The position numbers and the translations under genes are program-made. Shown in pieces: positions 1 to 10,500 of a stretch of DNA of 64,000 bases (its first letter is position 1; every line of letters starts with the position of its first letter). This DNA comes from Apricaphanius iberus (taxonomy: Eukaryota; Chordata; Actinopteri; Cyprinodontiformes; Aphaniidae), in NCBI GenBank assembly GCA_028564705.1, contig JAPXFQ010002399.1:1619501-1683500 (forward strand), in the 5' to 3' direction. Under the pieces are notes generated by a model. That model had not been told where the DNA came from, searched no databases, and saw nothing but the letters and a program-made list of their open reading frames with translations.

Positions 1-905
1 ACACTTTTTTCTAAGCCACTATGACACATGAGAAATATCACACAGTCAGAACATTTAAATGCTTCCTCATACACAAACACAGCAAGTCTTTTTCCCCTAT
101 GCGGAGACTAAAGTGGAAAAGGCTCCAGCAAATACATTTTTACAAATCTTATTACAGTACACATGTGAGCTGCACTCTGTTTATTCTATATTGTAATGAT
201 ACATAAATATGAATAGAAATGAACATCAGAGGCAACGCATGACAAAGCAGGCCTGCTTGTTCTTGTACAATAATAGTGGGAGGAGTTTGCAATTGCAGGG
301 GACAACATGTCTGAGCGTTGGACAAGTAACCAGTTGTTTATTGTCATCTCAAGTCAAAAATATGAAATGGAACAAATATCATATGTTTCTTGTGCAGAGG
401 ATGTACATAAAGAAGTCTTCCTGCAGATGTTGGAAGCCCAAACAGCACCACTCACACTGTTAATACCCAGCAGCAGGAGTTGGTCAGAAAACATGTCCTT
501 TCAGCAGGCCCTGGGCAGTCTCCATGGTAACAAGCAGTTGTACTTGCATCCGTTAATGCTGATGTCTGGATGGAGGGATTCAAAGACGTTGCTGTGGAGA
601 TGGCTAACATCATTTGGGGTTCTATGCTGCGTCCACATCCAGCTCAGTAGAGACTAAGTCAGATGTTTGCTCCATGTGCTAGCATGCATGTTTAACATTC
701 TTCGTTGGTTTCTACAGAGCTAACAGATGGCTTGTAATGAGGAAATGACCAACAATGTGGTGTGCTTGTAGACAACTACTGGTTACCACGGAAACTGAAC
801 TCCATATTGTCTGTTTTACAGACATTAATGCTTCTTTTCTAGGGTCAACAGAGGTACCAGGTGCTGCTCCACTAACAGACTTTCACTAGACAAAGGTTCA
901 GCTTA
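1..905. other. Non-coding flank, nothing recognised
   Basis: The open frames here are short and mutually overlapping, with no domain, signal peptide or splice pattern I can recognise. It could hold untranslated or regulatory sequence of the downstream hyaluronidase gene or of a neighbour outside the window, but nothing in the bases shows this. Confidence 0.5.
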
Positions 906-1090
906 TAGCAGGGTGCCCAAGTCCCTCCTCAGGAGCTTCTAGATGCCTCCCTCCTCCAACACACCTGAATGAAAGAAGCTGAATTCCCTCACCCGCAGAC
1001 AGCCATTCAGCTCTGCAGAGGCCTGGGAGGGAGCCACTGATTTGATTCAGGTCAGTTGGAGCAGGAATGCATCAAAAAGCTCTCCACAAC
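906..1090. mobile_element. MITE-like repeat with imperfect terminal inverted repeats
   Basis: The left part (about 908-970, with CTCCTCCAACACACCTGAAT) pairs imperfectly with the reverse complement of the right part (about 1043-1087, with ATTCAGGTCAGTTGGAGCAG). Short elements with this terminal sequence are common in fish genomes and are usually assigned to non-autonomous hAT-type DNA transposons. I saw no clear target duplication, so the edges are approximate. Confidence 0.5.
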
Positions 1091-1493
1091 TGGAGTCGAC
1101 CTGTGTTGTTGCAGATTAATTAAAAACAGCCACATCATCAACGTCCTCTGAGCCTAGTTCTTCTTTAGCAGAAGGCACCTCGATCAGATAGACCAGATCA
1201 GATCCGCCAGAAGGAACCACTTCCTCTCAAACATGAATCTTCAAATAATCACATGTAAGAGACTTGAGAAACTCTAGTCAGATCTTGACTGGTCACTCAA
1301 GACAGCAGCAGGTAGGACTTGGTTACATCTGAATAAAAATAACATATATTCTACAGAGAGGGTTTTCATTATGACTTAATATTTTATCCATATTGGTATG
1401 TTTTTCATCTTTTACTGAACAACAGAAGGCAAGGTAGGGTTCACATGATCTGTAACCTGGATTGCATTTAATCAGGGAGACAACAAAGGCCCA

Positions 1494-1622
1494 TCCATCC
1501 ATCCATCCATCCATCCAGCTCATCCTTTTAGAGTCGCGGGCGTCTGGTGCCTATCTCCAGTGGTGATTTTGTGAGAGTCGGTGTACACCATGGACAGGAC
1601 GCCAGTCCATCATAGGGCACAA
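1494..1622 (-). mobile_element. Truncated tRNA-derived SINE (tail half), minus orientation
   Basis: An ATCC-repeat tail (1494-1517) is followed by the module containing GTCGCGGGCGTCTGGTGCC and ATGGACAGGACGCCAGTCCA. This is the tail half of the SINE found complete at 3677-4034. The tRNA-like head is missing. Confidence 0.7.
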
Positions 1623-1624
1623 AT

Positions 1625-2625
1625 ATCATTTCAAAAATGTTTAAAATAAAATATATGTATTTGTCTAATATAAGATTTCTTTAGCTTCCAAAAATTCACA
1701 TTTTAGCTACAAGCTGAGTTTTAACAAATAAAAATTTGATCTTGTCATTATAAATTTGTGTTAAAGTGATGTAATTTTTTTTTACATTTTGTAAATTTAT
1801 GAACAAATTTACCTCATTAAAGAAAAGGCTAAGTCAGATATTCAGTTTGTTAAAACAAAACTTCTTCTTTTACTTTCAATATGTAGTGCAAATTAAAAGG
1901 TATAGTTTTGCAAAATATTACTGTTCCACATGTTACTTACTGTATGTATCACTTTTACCAATAATATACTGATAGTAATAATAATAGTTAATAATAATAG
2001 CTAATAATACTAACCTTACAAAGATACTGAATAAATGCATACTGTGGTAATAATGAACAATCAATGTTTCTATCTAAGCTAAATCATTATCAAGGCGAAA
2101 GTTAGAACAACTGGAGAACAAGTCAGGAAACACAACTCCATCTGTCAGGGTTCTACAACTCCAAATGAGGAAAAGCTGGGAGGTATCTTAAATTAAAATA
2201 AGACTGAAAAAAATACTTTGTTAAATTATCTTTGATCTCTACTTCATTGAAAGCAATCTTTTAATGTTAAAGAATCTTTTAATCATGTTATGCACTGTTG
2301 AAGGTGAAATATCGCATCTCTTCCTATATTTCTTTGGAGAAAATTTCAATAATTTTCTATACTATAAATATACTATAAATATACTATTTATACTGTTGAT
2401 TATCTGCTCATCTTTGCTCCTAAAGAACTAGAACTTTCTTGGATGATGTCTTCAAATATCAAATCAAGATTACAATCACCTATTGACATCACCTATTTCA
2501 AATCATATCATTTTTAAATCAATTTACCTAAATCCTAGCCCTACAATTTTCCTGTCTAGACCTTTGTTGGAATGTGTTGCAGGTCTAAATGACAGGAACA
2601 AATGAAATTAAATTCAACTCAAATT
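1625..2625. other. AT-rich non-coding stretch
   Basis: Very AT-rich sequence with small TAA-type microsatellites near 1970-2010 and short ATACTATAA repeats near 2355-2390. No gene or classifiable element was seen. Confidence 0.5.
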
Positions 2626-2629
2626 CAGC

Positions 2630-3579
2630 AGTTTCTGACAAAGTAAATCAGGCTGAATTGTGTCAAATGCACTGTAGAAATCAAAGAACATGGTTTTTAC
2701 AGTGTTGCCTGTTTTATCCAGATGACAGTGAGTTGGTTGAAGCAGGTTGATGATGGCATCTTCAACACCAACTTTATGGCGATAAGCAAACTGCAGGGGG
2801 TCCTAGTTTGCTTACTCAGGTGGGGCAACAGGAGTCTCTCCAGGACCTTCATGATATGGGATGTCAGGGCGACGGGTCTGTAGTCATTGATGACTGATGG
2901 ATGAGTTTTCTTTGGTACTGGAACAAGGCAGGATGTCTTCCACAACACTGGAACCTTCTCCTGGGTCAGGCTAAGGTTGAAGAGGTGCTGCAGAATCCCA
3001 CAGAGCTGCTCTGTACAGGTCTTCAGGACTCTGGGGCTGACACCAGCTGGACCTGCAGCCTTGATAGGTGGGAGAGTGAGATAAAGGGGGTAGCAGCATC
3101 TCCTGACTTGGTCGAAGACAAAGTTGTGGATGTAGAAGAGTTAATGACTAGTGTTGGTCAGAGGAGAGTCGAATGTCTCTTTGGCTGGAAACAGGAGACG
3201 AGGATGCTGAGCTTGTTCCTGAACTGAACCTATTGAAGAATGTGTTCAGTTCATTGACTCTATCCAGACTTCCATCTATCCAGTCCTTCCTGTGCTTAAA
3301 GCCTGTGATCTTTTTCATTCCAGACCAGACATCTCTTATATTGTTCGTCTGTAGTTTGTTCTCCAGCTTCTTCCTGTTAGCCTCTTTGCTGTCTCTGATC
3401 TTTACTTTTAGTTGCTTCTGTATACTCCTTAATAACTCCCTATCTCCCACCATGAAGACTCTTTTTTTCTTGTTCAGCAGTTCCTTCAGCTCACTGGTGA
3501 TCCATGGTTTGTTATTAGGGAAGCATCTCACTGTTCTGGAGGGGATGATGTTGTCCACACAGAAGTTTATGTAGTCAGT
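2630..3579 (-). mobile_element. Rex1/CR1-like non-LTR retrotransposon fragment
   Basis: The minus strand encodes parts of a jockey-superfamily LINE polyprotein. A linker segment (3148-3582, with FPNNKPWITSELKELLNKKK) is followed, after a gap, by the start of the reverse transcriptase (2697-2948, with NDYRPVALTSHIMKVLERLL) and a trace of the first catalytic block (FFDFYSAFDTI) near 2640-2700. The same family occurs at 25165-28640. Frames are broken and the catalytic YADD/FADD region is absent, so it is dead. It stops at 3579, exactly where a perfect hairpin begins. Confidence 0.8.
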
Positions 3580-3640
3580 CACACAATGATCTGGTCAAAC
3601 TGGTCAAACTCTTTGACCAGTTTGACCAGATCATTGTGTG
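3580..3640. repeat. Perfect inverted repeat, 29-bp arms, 3-nt spacer
   Basis: Positions 3580-3608 are the exact reverse complement of 3612-3640, with CTC between. The left arm continues the adjoining Rex1-like LINE, so the right arm is a reversed duplication of that LINE's 5'-truncated end. Confidence 0.95.
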
Positions 3641-3676
3641 AAATATTTTGTGTTAATTTGTCTGCAATAAAATACA

Positions 3677-4034
3677 TCCATCCATCCATTTTCTTAACCG
3701 CTTAATCCTTTATGGGTCGCGGGGGTGCTGGTGCCTATCTCCAGCTGTCAATGGGCGAGAGGCGGGGTACACCCTGGACAGGTCGCCAGTCCATCACAGG
3801 GCAGGACAAACAGGACAAACAACCATGCACACACTCACATCTAAGGACAATTTACAGTGATCAATTAACCTGACAGTTTGGAATGTGGGAGGAAGCCAGA
3901 GTACCTGGAGGGAACCCACGCATGCACGGGGAGAACATGCAAACTCCATGCAGAAAGACCCTGGGCCGGGATACGAACCCACAACCTTCTTGCTACAAGG
4001 CAACAGTGCTAACCACTGCGCCACCGTGCAGCCC
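3677..4034 (-). mobile_element. Full-length tRNA-derived SINE with 12-bp target duplication
   Basis: Read on the minus strand it starts with a tRNA-like head (A-box-like TGGTTAGCACTG, B-box-like GGTTCGTATCC). The body contains GGAGTTTGCATGTTCTCCCC and the tail ends in a GGAT repeat at 3677-3690. It is flanked by a perfect 12-bp direct repeat, CAATAAAATACA, at 3665-3676 and 4035-4046. The structure fits the teleost V-SINE/HE1-type SINEs; the family name was not verified. Related copies lie at 1494, 7341 and 53781. Confidence 0.9.
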
Positions 4035-4046
4035 CAATAAAATACA

Positions 4047-4461
4047 AGTCAAAGTAAATTTAGTAATCACTACTTCCTTTTTTAATTTGGGTTTTCCATA
4101 CTGGCCCAACTTTTTCTAATTTGGAGTTGTACATCTTTAGTAGAAAGTGGTCCAAGTAAGAAGAAATTAAACTTTAAAGATAAATGAATCGTTTAAAGTG
4201 ATTATATTATCCTTTTTATCAGTCAGCAGTTCTAAGTTGCCACCTAAAAAGGGAATGATGCAGAAGACACTCATAGACTTTTTGTACATGAATTCTTTTG
4301 ATTTCCTTGAAGAGTTTGGAACAGTGTAGGATAGTAGTCATTTTGGAAATGTATCCTTGTGAGTTTAAACACAGCTCTAAAGCTATTTTTATTATGTAGT
4401 TTGTTATGTCATGTGTAATATTATCTTTTTGACCTGTGTATTGACTGTTGTCTTCCCACAG
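4047..4461. other. Upstream intron or 5' flank of the hyaluronidase gene
   Basis: No repeat was recognised. The stretch ends in a pyrimidine-rich tract and AG (TTGTCTTCCCACAG, AG at 4460-4461), a good splice acceptor ten bases before the hyaluronidase start codon. This implies at least one further 5' untranslated exon upstream, which I could not locate. Confidence 0.6.
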
Positions 4462-4471
4462 TACCATCACA

Positions 4472-5377
4472 ATGGCACCGCCCTTTCTTCCCTGTCTTGG
4501 CCTCTGTATGATCATATCAGCCTTTGCATTGCCACCCACCGAGCCACCACTGGTCCGTGACCATCCCTTTGTGGCCATATGGAATGCCCCCACTGACCAA
4601 TGCAAACTACTTGAAATCCCTCTGGACACTGCCGCCTTCCAGGCAGTGACTACACCTTCAGCTGTACCAGGTCAGTTTCTGACCCTCTTCTATGAAGATC
4701 GCCTTGGCCTTTATCCTAAAGTTGACGTCATCAAACACAAGATCTACAAAGGTGGCATTCCCCAAAATGGTAACTTGACAGAACATCTTGCTAAGGCCAA
4801 GAGTACAATTGATCAATCTATCTCCCGGGATTCCTCTCCTGGGCTGGCTGTGATCGACTGGGAGTCCTGGCGCCCGCTGTGGGACCAAAACTGGGGATCA
4901 AAACGTATTTATCAGAAGCTGTCTATTACTCACGCGCTGCAGCTGGCTCCCTTTTTGTCAACTAAGCAAATTTCCCAAACTGCTAAGAGACAGTTTGAGC
5001 TAGCTGGTCGACGCTTCATGGAAAAAACCATCAGCATTGGCATCGGCAAACGTCCAAGCCGCCGCTGGGGCTTCTATCTGCTTCCTGATTGTTTCAACTA
5101 TGGATGGGACAAACCAGGATACACAGGGAAGTGCCTAACTAAAACTATGAGGCAGAACAACAAGCTGTTGTGGCTGTGGGAACGAAGCACTGCCCTCTTT
5201 CCCTCTGTCTACCTCCACATGACCCTAAGAAATTCTCCCCAAGCTGCACTCTATGTTCGCAATCGTGTCCTGGAGGCACTGAGGGTGGCGGCGCTGCCAA
5301 AGCACCCCTACACTGTGCCGGTCTATGTCTACTCCAGACCACTGTACCGGGATCAGACCCAACTGTTTCAGACTCAG
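4472..5377 (+). CDS. Hyaluronidase coding exon 1 (residues 1-302)
   Basis: The exon opens at 4462 after the acceptor at 4460-4461, and the ATG at 4472 starts a hydrophobic leader. An in-frame ATG at 4448 lies upstream of the acceptor and is not part of the exon. It encodes the signal peptide and most of the catalytic barrel, including the D129/E131 pair. It ends at a CAG|GTGATT donor (GT at 5378-5379). The frame runs on to 5419 into the intron, so the splice is assigned from homology and phase. Confidence 0.93.
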
Positions 5378-7458
5378 GTGATTACTTTCTCAACATTACT
5401 TCTATATTCTTACTCCTAATCATGAATATTCTTTTCTCTGGAGTTAGCTTTCAGGTTCTTAGCACCACCACACTAATGGTACAAGAAGTCAAAAAGTCAA
5501 TAAAGTCCTTTCATCTTCTATTGCTAGAACATCTTAGATTGCTGGTCGAGATGGACAGAGATCAGTAAAAAGCCTTAAATAAATTCAGTAGCATAATCTC
5601 ATGATGAACATTTAAAAAATACAGGTTTAATTTAGACTATTTATTCAGAATAAATATATAAAACCATATATGAAGAATGTTGTGTCTACATTACTCCTCT
5701 CACTAGAGCTGCAAAATAAAAAAAATCATTCAAAACATTTCCTAAAAATCATTGCATTCCAGACAGTTCTTTCTGATATCACAAAGGCTGACATTGAAAC
5801 ATTTTGTGCATCCCTACCTGTAACCCATGATGCTTAGTGTGAATTGGGTCGTCTGCTTTAAAACTAGCAGTAAACACCATTTATCCATGTAAGTTAAACT
5901 TGTTACAAGTTGTTAAAATCATGGTTCCTTTGAGCGATCGGATAGAAGGCCTTTCTGAACCAAGCAATACGAACATTCCAATCAATTAAAAGTTTTCTAT
6001 GTAAGGACGTATTGATATATTGAGATATATATATATATATGAAACAGCAATAATGCAAGGACATTTTTTACTACAGTGGAGAGATATTAACTATCCCTCC
6101 TGTGAGCCGAAATAAGCCCCACCAGGGCGTTAAAAATGTACCTATTAAGACTTGCTTATGAGTAACTGAAACGAATTTTGCATTCATTATCTTTACAGTC
6201 AGGTCCATAAATATTGGGACATCGACACAAAGCTAACATTTTTGGCTCTATACACCACCACAATGGATATCAAATGAAACGAACAAGATGTGCTATAACT
6301 TCAGACTGTCAGCTTTTATTTGAGGGTATTTACATCCAAATCAGGTGAACGGTGTAGGGATTACAACAGTTTCCATATGTGCCCCCCACTTGTTAAGGGA
6401 CCAAAAGTAATGGGACAGAATAAGAACCATAAATCAAACTTATACATTTCAATACTTGGTTGCAAATCCTTTGCAGTCAATTACAGCCTGAAGTCTGGAA
6501 CACATAGACATCACCAGATGTTGGGTTTCATCCCTGGTGATGCTCTGCCAGGCCTCTACTGCAACAGTCTACAGTTCCTGCTTGTTCCTGGGACATTTTC
6601 CATTCAGTTTTGTCTTCAAGAGAAAAAAATTATGCAACTTTTAATATTCTTGTGTAATATATCACCTTAGGCATTAATGGTCAAATTTAAAATAATTTAT
6701 TTACCATGAAAGTTTAACCATCTTGTTTAATAGCCAATTATTAGAAACAGAGAGTGGCTGCAATCTAGCGACTCTTTATAGTTACTGCAGAACAACTGGA
6801 TACTCAATAGGACCGACCGAGCAAAATGTAGCTAACAGTGGTCCTGTTGTTTACAATGCAAATGTGGACTTAACTCCCAGGAACTATTTCCTCACTGGGG
6901 ATTTGAGAGTAGAAGGAGCGGCGTTAGCTCCAGTCCCGCTTCTTCATCTATCCTAGCCGTGGTCGAGCTGTAGCTTAACCAATAGCTACTAGCTTGCGTC
7001 AGCTAATGTGCTCTGTAGACGTGTGCTCTGATCACGGGGGATGTGACTCAGCCAGTTAAAACGTTACCAGGTGTTGTTGTGAGTTGTAGGAGAACTAATG
7101 AAAGTTACTTATTAGGGAAAATGCAATGTTTGGTTCTCTGTGATGAGGAAATCTGAGTAAATAAACGGTCGACTGCTAACTGTTGCTACGGAGTCTAAGT
7201 GGGATGCACAGTAAACAGGATGGGGAGTCGATTGCAATCCTTTTTTGGATTTCGATGCGCTAGGTCATAACGTAATTTTGATCGATTTCGATACAAGATT
7301 GAGATGGTGACACCCCTAATAAATATATATATATATATATATCCATCCATCCATTTTCTGAACCGCTTAGTCTTCCAGGGGTCGCGGGGGGCTGGTGCCT
7401 ATCTCCAGCAGTCAACGGGCGAGATGCGGGGTACAACCCTGGACAGGTCGCCAGTCCT

Positions 7459-7503
<45 letters not shown>

Positions 7504-10500
7504 TGGGAAGCTGATCTAACGATATATTTGTCTTTTTCATCTTCCAGACAGACCTTGTGAACACTCTTGGAGAGTCTGCAGCTCTGGGTGCCTCTGGGGT
7601 TGTAATATGGGGAGGCACCAGGGACTACAATAACAAGGTAACTATCAAGCCATGAAGTCATTGACAAATTATTAGCATTATACCATGGTCTGGGGGAATG
7701 CATGATTCTGATTGGCTGGAGGGTGTAGGTTTAAAAAGTGATAATGTAGGAAAGGTGTTCTGTCAAATTGCCTCATGACAGTTCTAAATTGTTGCGCCGG
7801 CTCAAATTGCAATGGAGACTCAACGTTATTTCACAGTTGATTCTTTGCAAAGTTTTGTATCATCCTCTGGACACACACAAGCAGTAAGTAGTGCACTGGG
7901 CTTCTGAAATGATACTTTGAATCATAACATAAAGCCATCATCTCACTTCCCATCACTGATAAACTGTTGTGGTCGACTCGCTATGGCCACGTTGCTTGGC
8001 AACGCCTGTATGCGGGAGATATTAAATAGTGCGCTCCACTTATAAAAAAAACCTCTCGAGATTTTAACTCACCAGACCACACCCCCACTGGCGGAAGACA
8101 TTCACAGCTGAACTATGGCATGCGGCCGCCGAGCTCCATAAAGCCTTCATTTACCTACGGTAAAGGGAGAAATGAGGTCTCTTCTCTGCCATCCACCATA
8201 GGTAAAGAGAGGCTTTATGGAGCGCAGCGGCCAAACGACATATCAATTTTGGGCTCTGAGTCAGTGTTGCCTGAAGCTAGCAGCAGGTATAGTAGCAAAC
8301 AAGCACAGAGAGCGTACCGCTAGCATTGATGCTAAGTATTTTCAGAGGGAACTACCTCAGCTTTTGTTTCCTTATTCAGGGTGTGTTTAAAACATATAGG
8401 TTATAACTTATGGCTTTAAACCACTTCGATATTGTGGTCCGCCAAAATGCAATATACAGATTTCAGCTTCTCTGTTTCTCTCAGTATGCTTCTGTTTATG
8501 CATGTAGCACACAAGACCAGCAATTTCAAGACGGGGAGGAGTGAGCGTGTCTGAGAGAAGAAGGGCGTCTCTGCGAGACCATGCCTGTGACGTAGACAAT
8601 GGAATAGGATGTACCACTATCAGCCAGTCACAAAATTCAGATGCAGTACCTCACGATTTTCATGAGCGGCAGCACAAGACGTTTTTAGACCAAAATATGT
8701 AGAATTTAACAAGTTTACACGAAAATGTCAAAAAATCCACTGAAACTCAAAGATTGCATTGATAAAGAGACATTTTTACAGTTTATAAGCAAAAAAAAAA
8801 AGTTGTTTTGGGGTTTAGTTACACTTTAATATGAAAGCCTATTTTACGTGTTATATTTGCTTTTTCACTGCCATGAATATTTGTGTTTTTGTAAACTGCA
8901 ACTTAGTGCTGGGGACAGTGGACAACCTCATATTAATTGAATAAAGTTCATGCCACAGAGGGGATTTCTACAGAGTGTTTAGCCAAAACTGGACAACAGT
9001 TGTCGGATAAAACATGACCTCTGTTAAGATCCAAATCAGATCTTACCTCTTCCTTGTTAAGCTGGCCCTATCTGTTTTTAAATGTCCTAGTGGTCTCGCA
9101 CCCAGGCTGTCAGTCTGACCTGCTGGCGTTACACGCCCCTTCACAATCTCTTAGGTCGGTGGAGAGTGTTCCGCTTGTACCCGGAGCGGTCTCCTTGGAC
9201 CAAACGCAGACTTAGAGGAGATAGAGCCTTCCCTGTTGTTGGTCCTGAGGTTTGGATTGATCTGGCCCAGAATGTGAAACAGACGGATTATATTCCGGTG
9301 TTTGAACCTTGTCTTAAAACTCACCTTATTTTGAAGGGAAGGGGGTGAGAGGCTGATAATAGACTTTAGTTTTTCTACATGAATGCAGTACTATTATCTG
9401 ACCACAAGATGTTATTCTTATATATGGCATGCTAAAAAGACAGTTTTCCACTCCACTGTCACCACATGCATGCTCATTATGAGGGACTGACCTGACTTTA
9501 TTTTCTATAATTTAAACTGAATCTGTTATCCAAAGTGCCTTGATTATTATTTTTTTTATTATTAGATTAGTAGCATTTTGGTGATTTGGTGCTGTACAAA
9601 AAAAATAAAATAAATTGAACTGAAATCAACTTCAATGTCACATCAACAGCTAAGCTTTCCTCATCTTGAAAAACATTCATTGTTTTCAGAATCAGAGTGA
9701 CATGAGTAATAAAATATGGCCATCTTCCTTGACATATTCTAGGCATATTTAACCTAGTGGTGCATCTATTTTGGTAGTGTCTGGCACCAACAGAAGGAAA
9801 ACTCTCAAATTTACTAGATGTTTCTAGTTCTAACCCTTCTGATCCCCTTCCGTACGTTTATAGCATTGGTGTCATTTCAGCCAGGGACAATATTTATAAA
9901 TGGCAGTTTTGTCCCCACCACTTTTAAGCCTGATGCAGATTTTTTTACCAGCGCAGATCTAGCATCCACTACAATTTCCATATAATCAGTACCTGACCTG
10001 ACAGGTATTCCATTATCTTACAGTTATGTTTCTTTGTGTGTGATGCAGCAGCAGAGCTGAACGCTACATTAGACCTGTGGAGTATACTGGTGTGTACTGA
10101 AAACTGATGTTTATTTCCATTATAATGTTAATTTTCCATAAACCGCTGTACTTGAACAATCTATACAACATCCGGAACATCAGGAGGGGAAAAGGGCTTT
10201 CGGGGACCAAATTCACTGCTACACATGAACAAAAACAGCATGCGAATATTGGAAATGTACCCATTTCGGGGCCTTTCCCACCTCTGATTATGTAGCCTGA
10301 TTGATTTATTACAAATAAATAATAAATAACTGCCATTTATGAATTATAACATTTAGGACAAATACCCTATCTTAATCTGCAGAATCATTCAAACTCTACT
10401 TATAAAGCGCCTTTCATACAAAAAAGGAATGCAATTCAAAGTGCTTTACAGAATAACAAGTTTAAGCATGAACACATTAAACACACCCCCAATCCTACCG

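Larger units (their letters stand above)
5378..7547 (+). other. Hyaluronidase intron 1 (2,170 bp)
   Basis: A GT-AG intron between residues 302 and 303. It contains a Tc1-like fragment (about 6198-6605), a hAT-type terminus near 7300-7318, a SINE fragment (7341-7459) and two AT microsatellites. Positions 5590-6195 show nothing else apart from a short AT repeat at 6023-6041. The acceptor is CTTTTTCATCTTCCAG, ending at 7547. Confidence 0.85.

Noticed and set aside
307..657. 116-aa frame as a host gene
   Set aside because: No homology recognised, no splice or promoter context, and an overlapping frame of similar quality.
1494..1520. CRISPR-like array of ATCC repeats
   Set aside because: Simple tetranucleotide tail of a SINE in a vertebrate genome, with no spacers.
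6320..6670. 116-aa plus-strand frame
   Set aside because: Antisense to a decayed Tc1-like transposase and without a domain of its own.
7260..7703. 147-aa minus-strand frame
   Set aside because: It crosses an exon, an AT repeat and a SINE fragment, and the residues are IYIYIY runs from the microsatellite.
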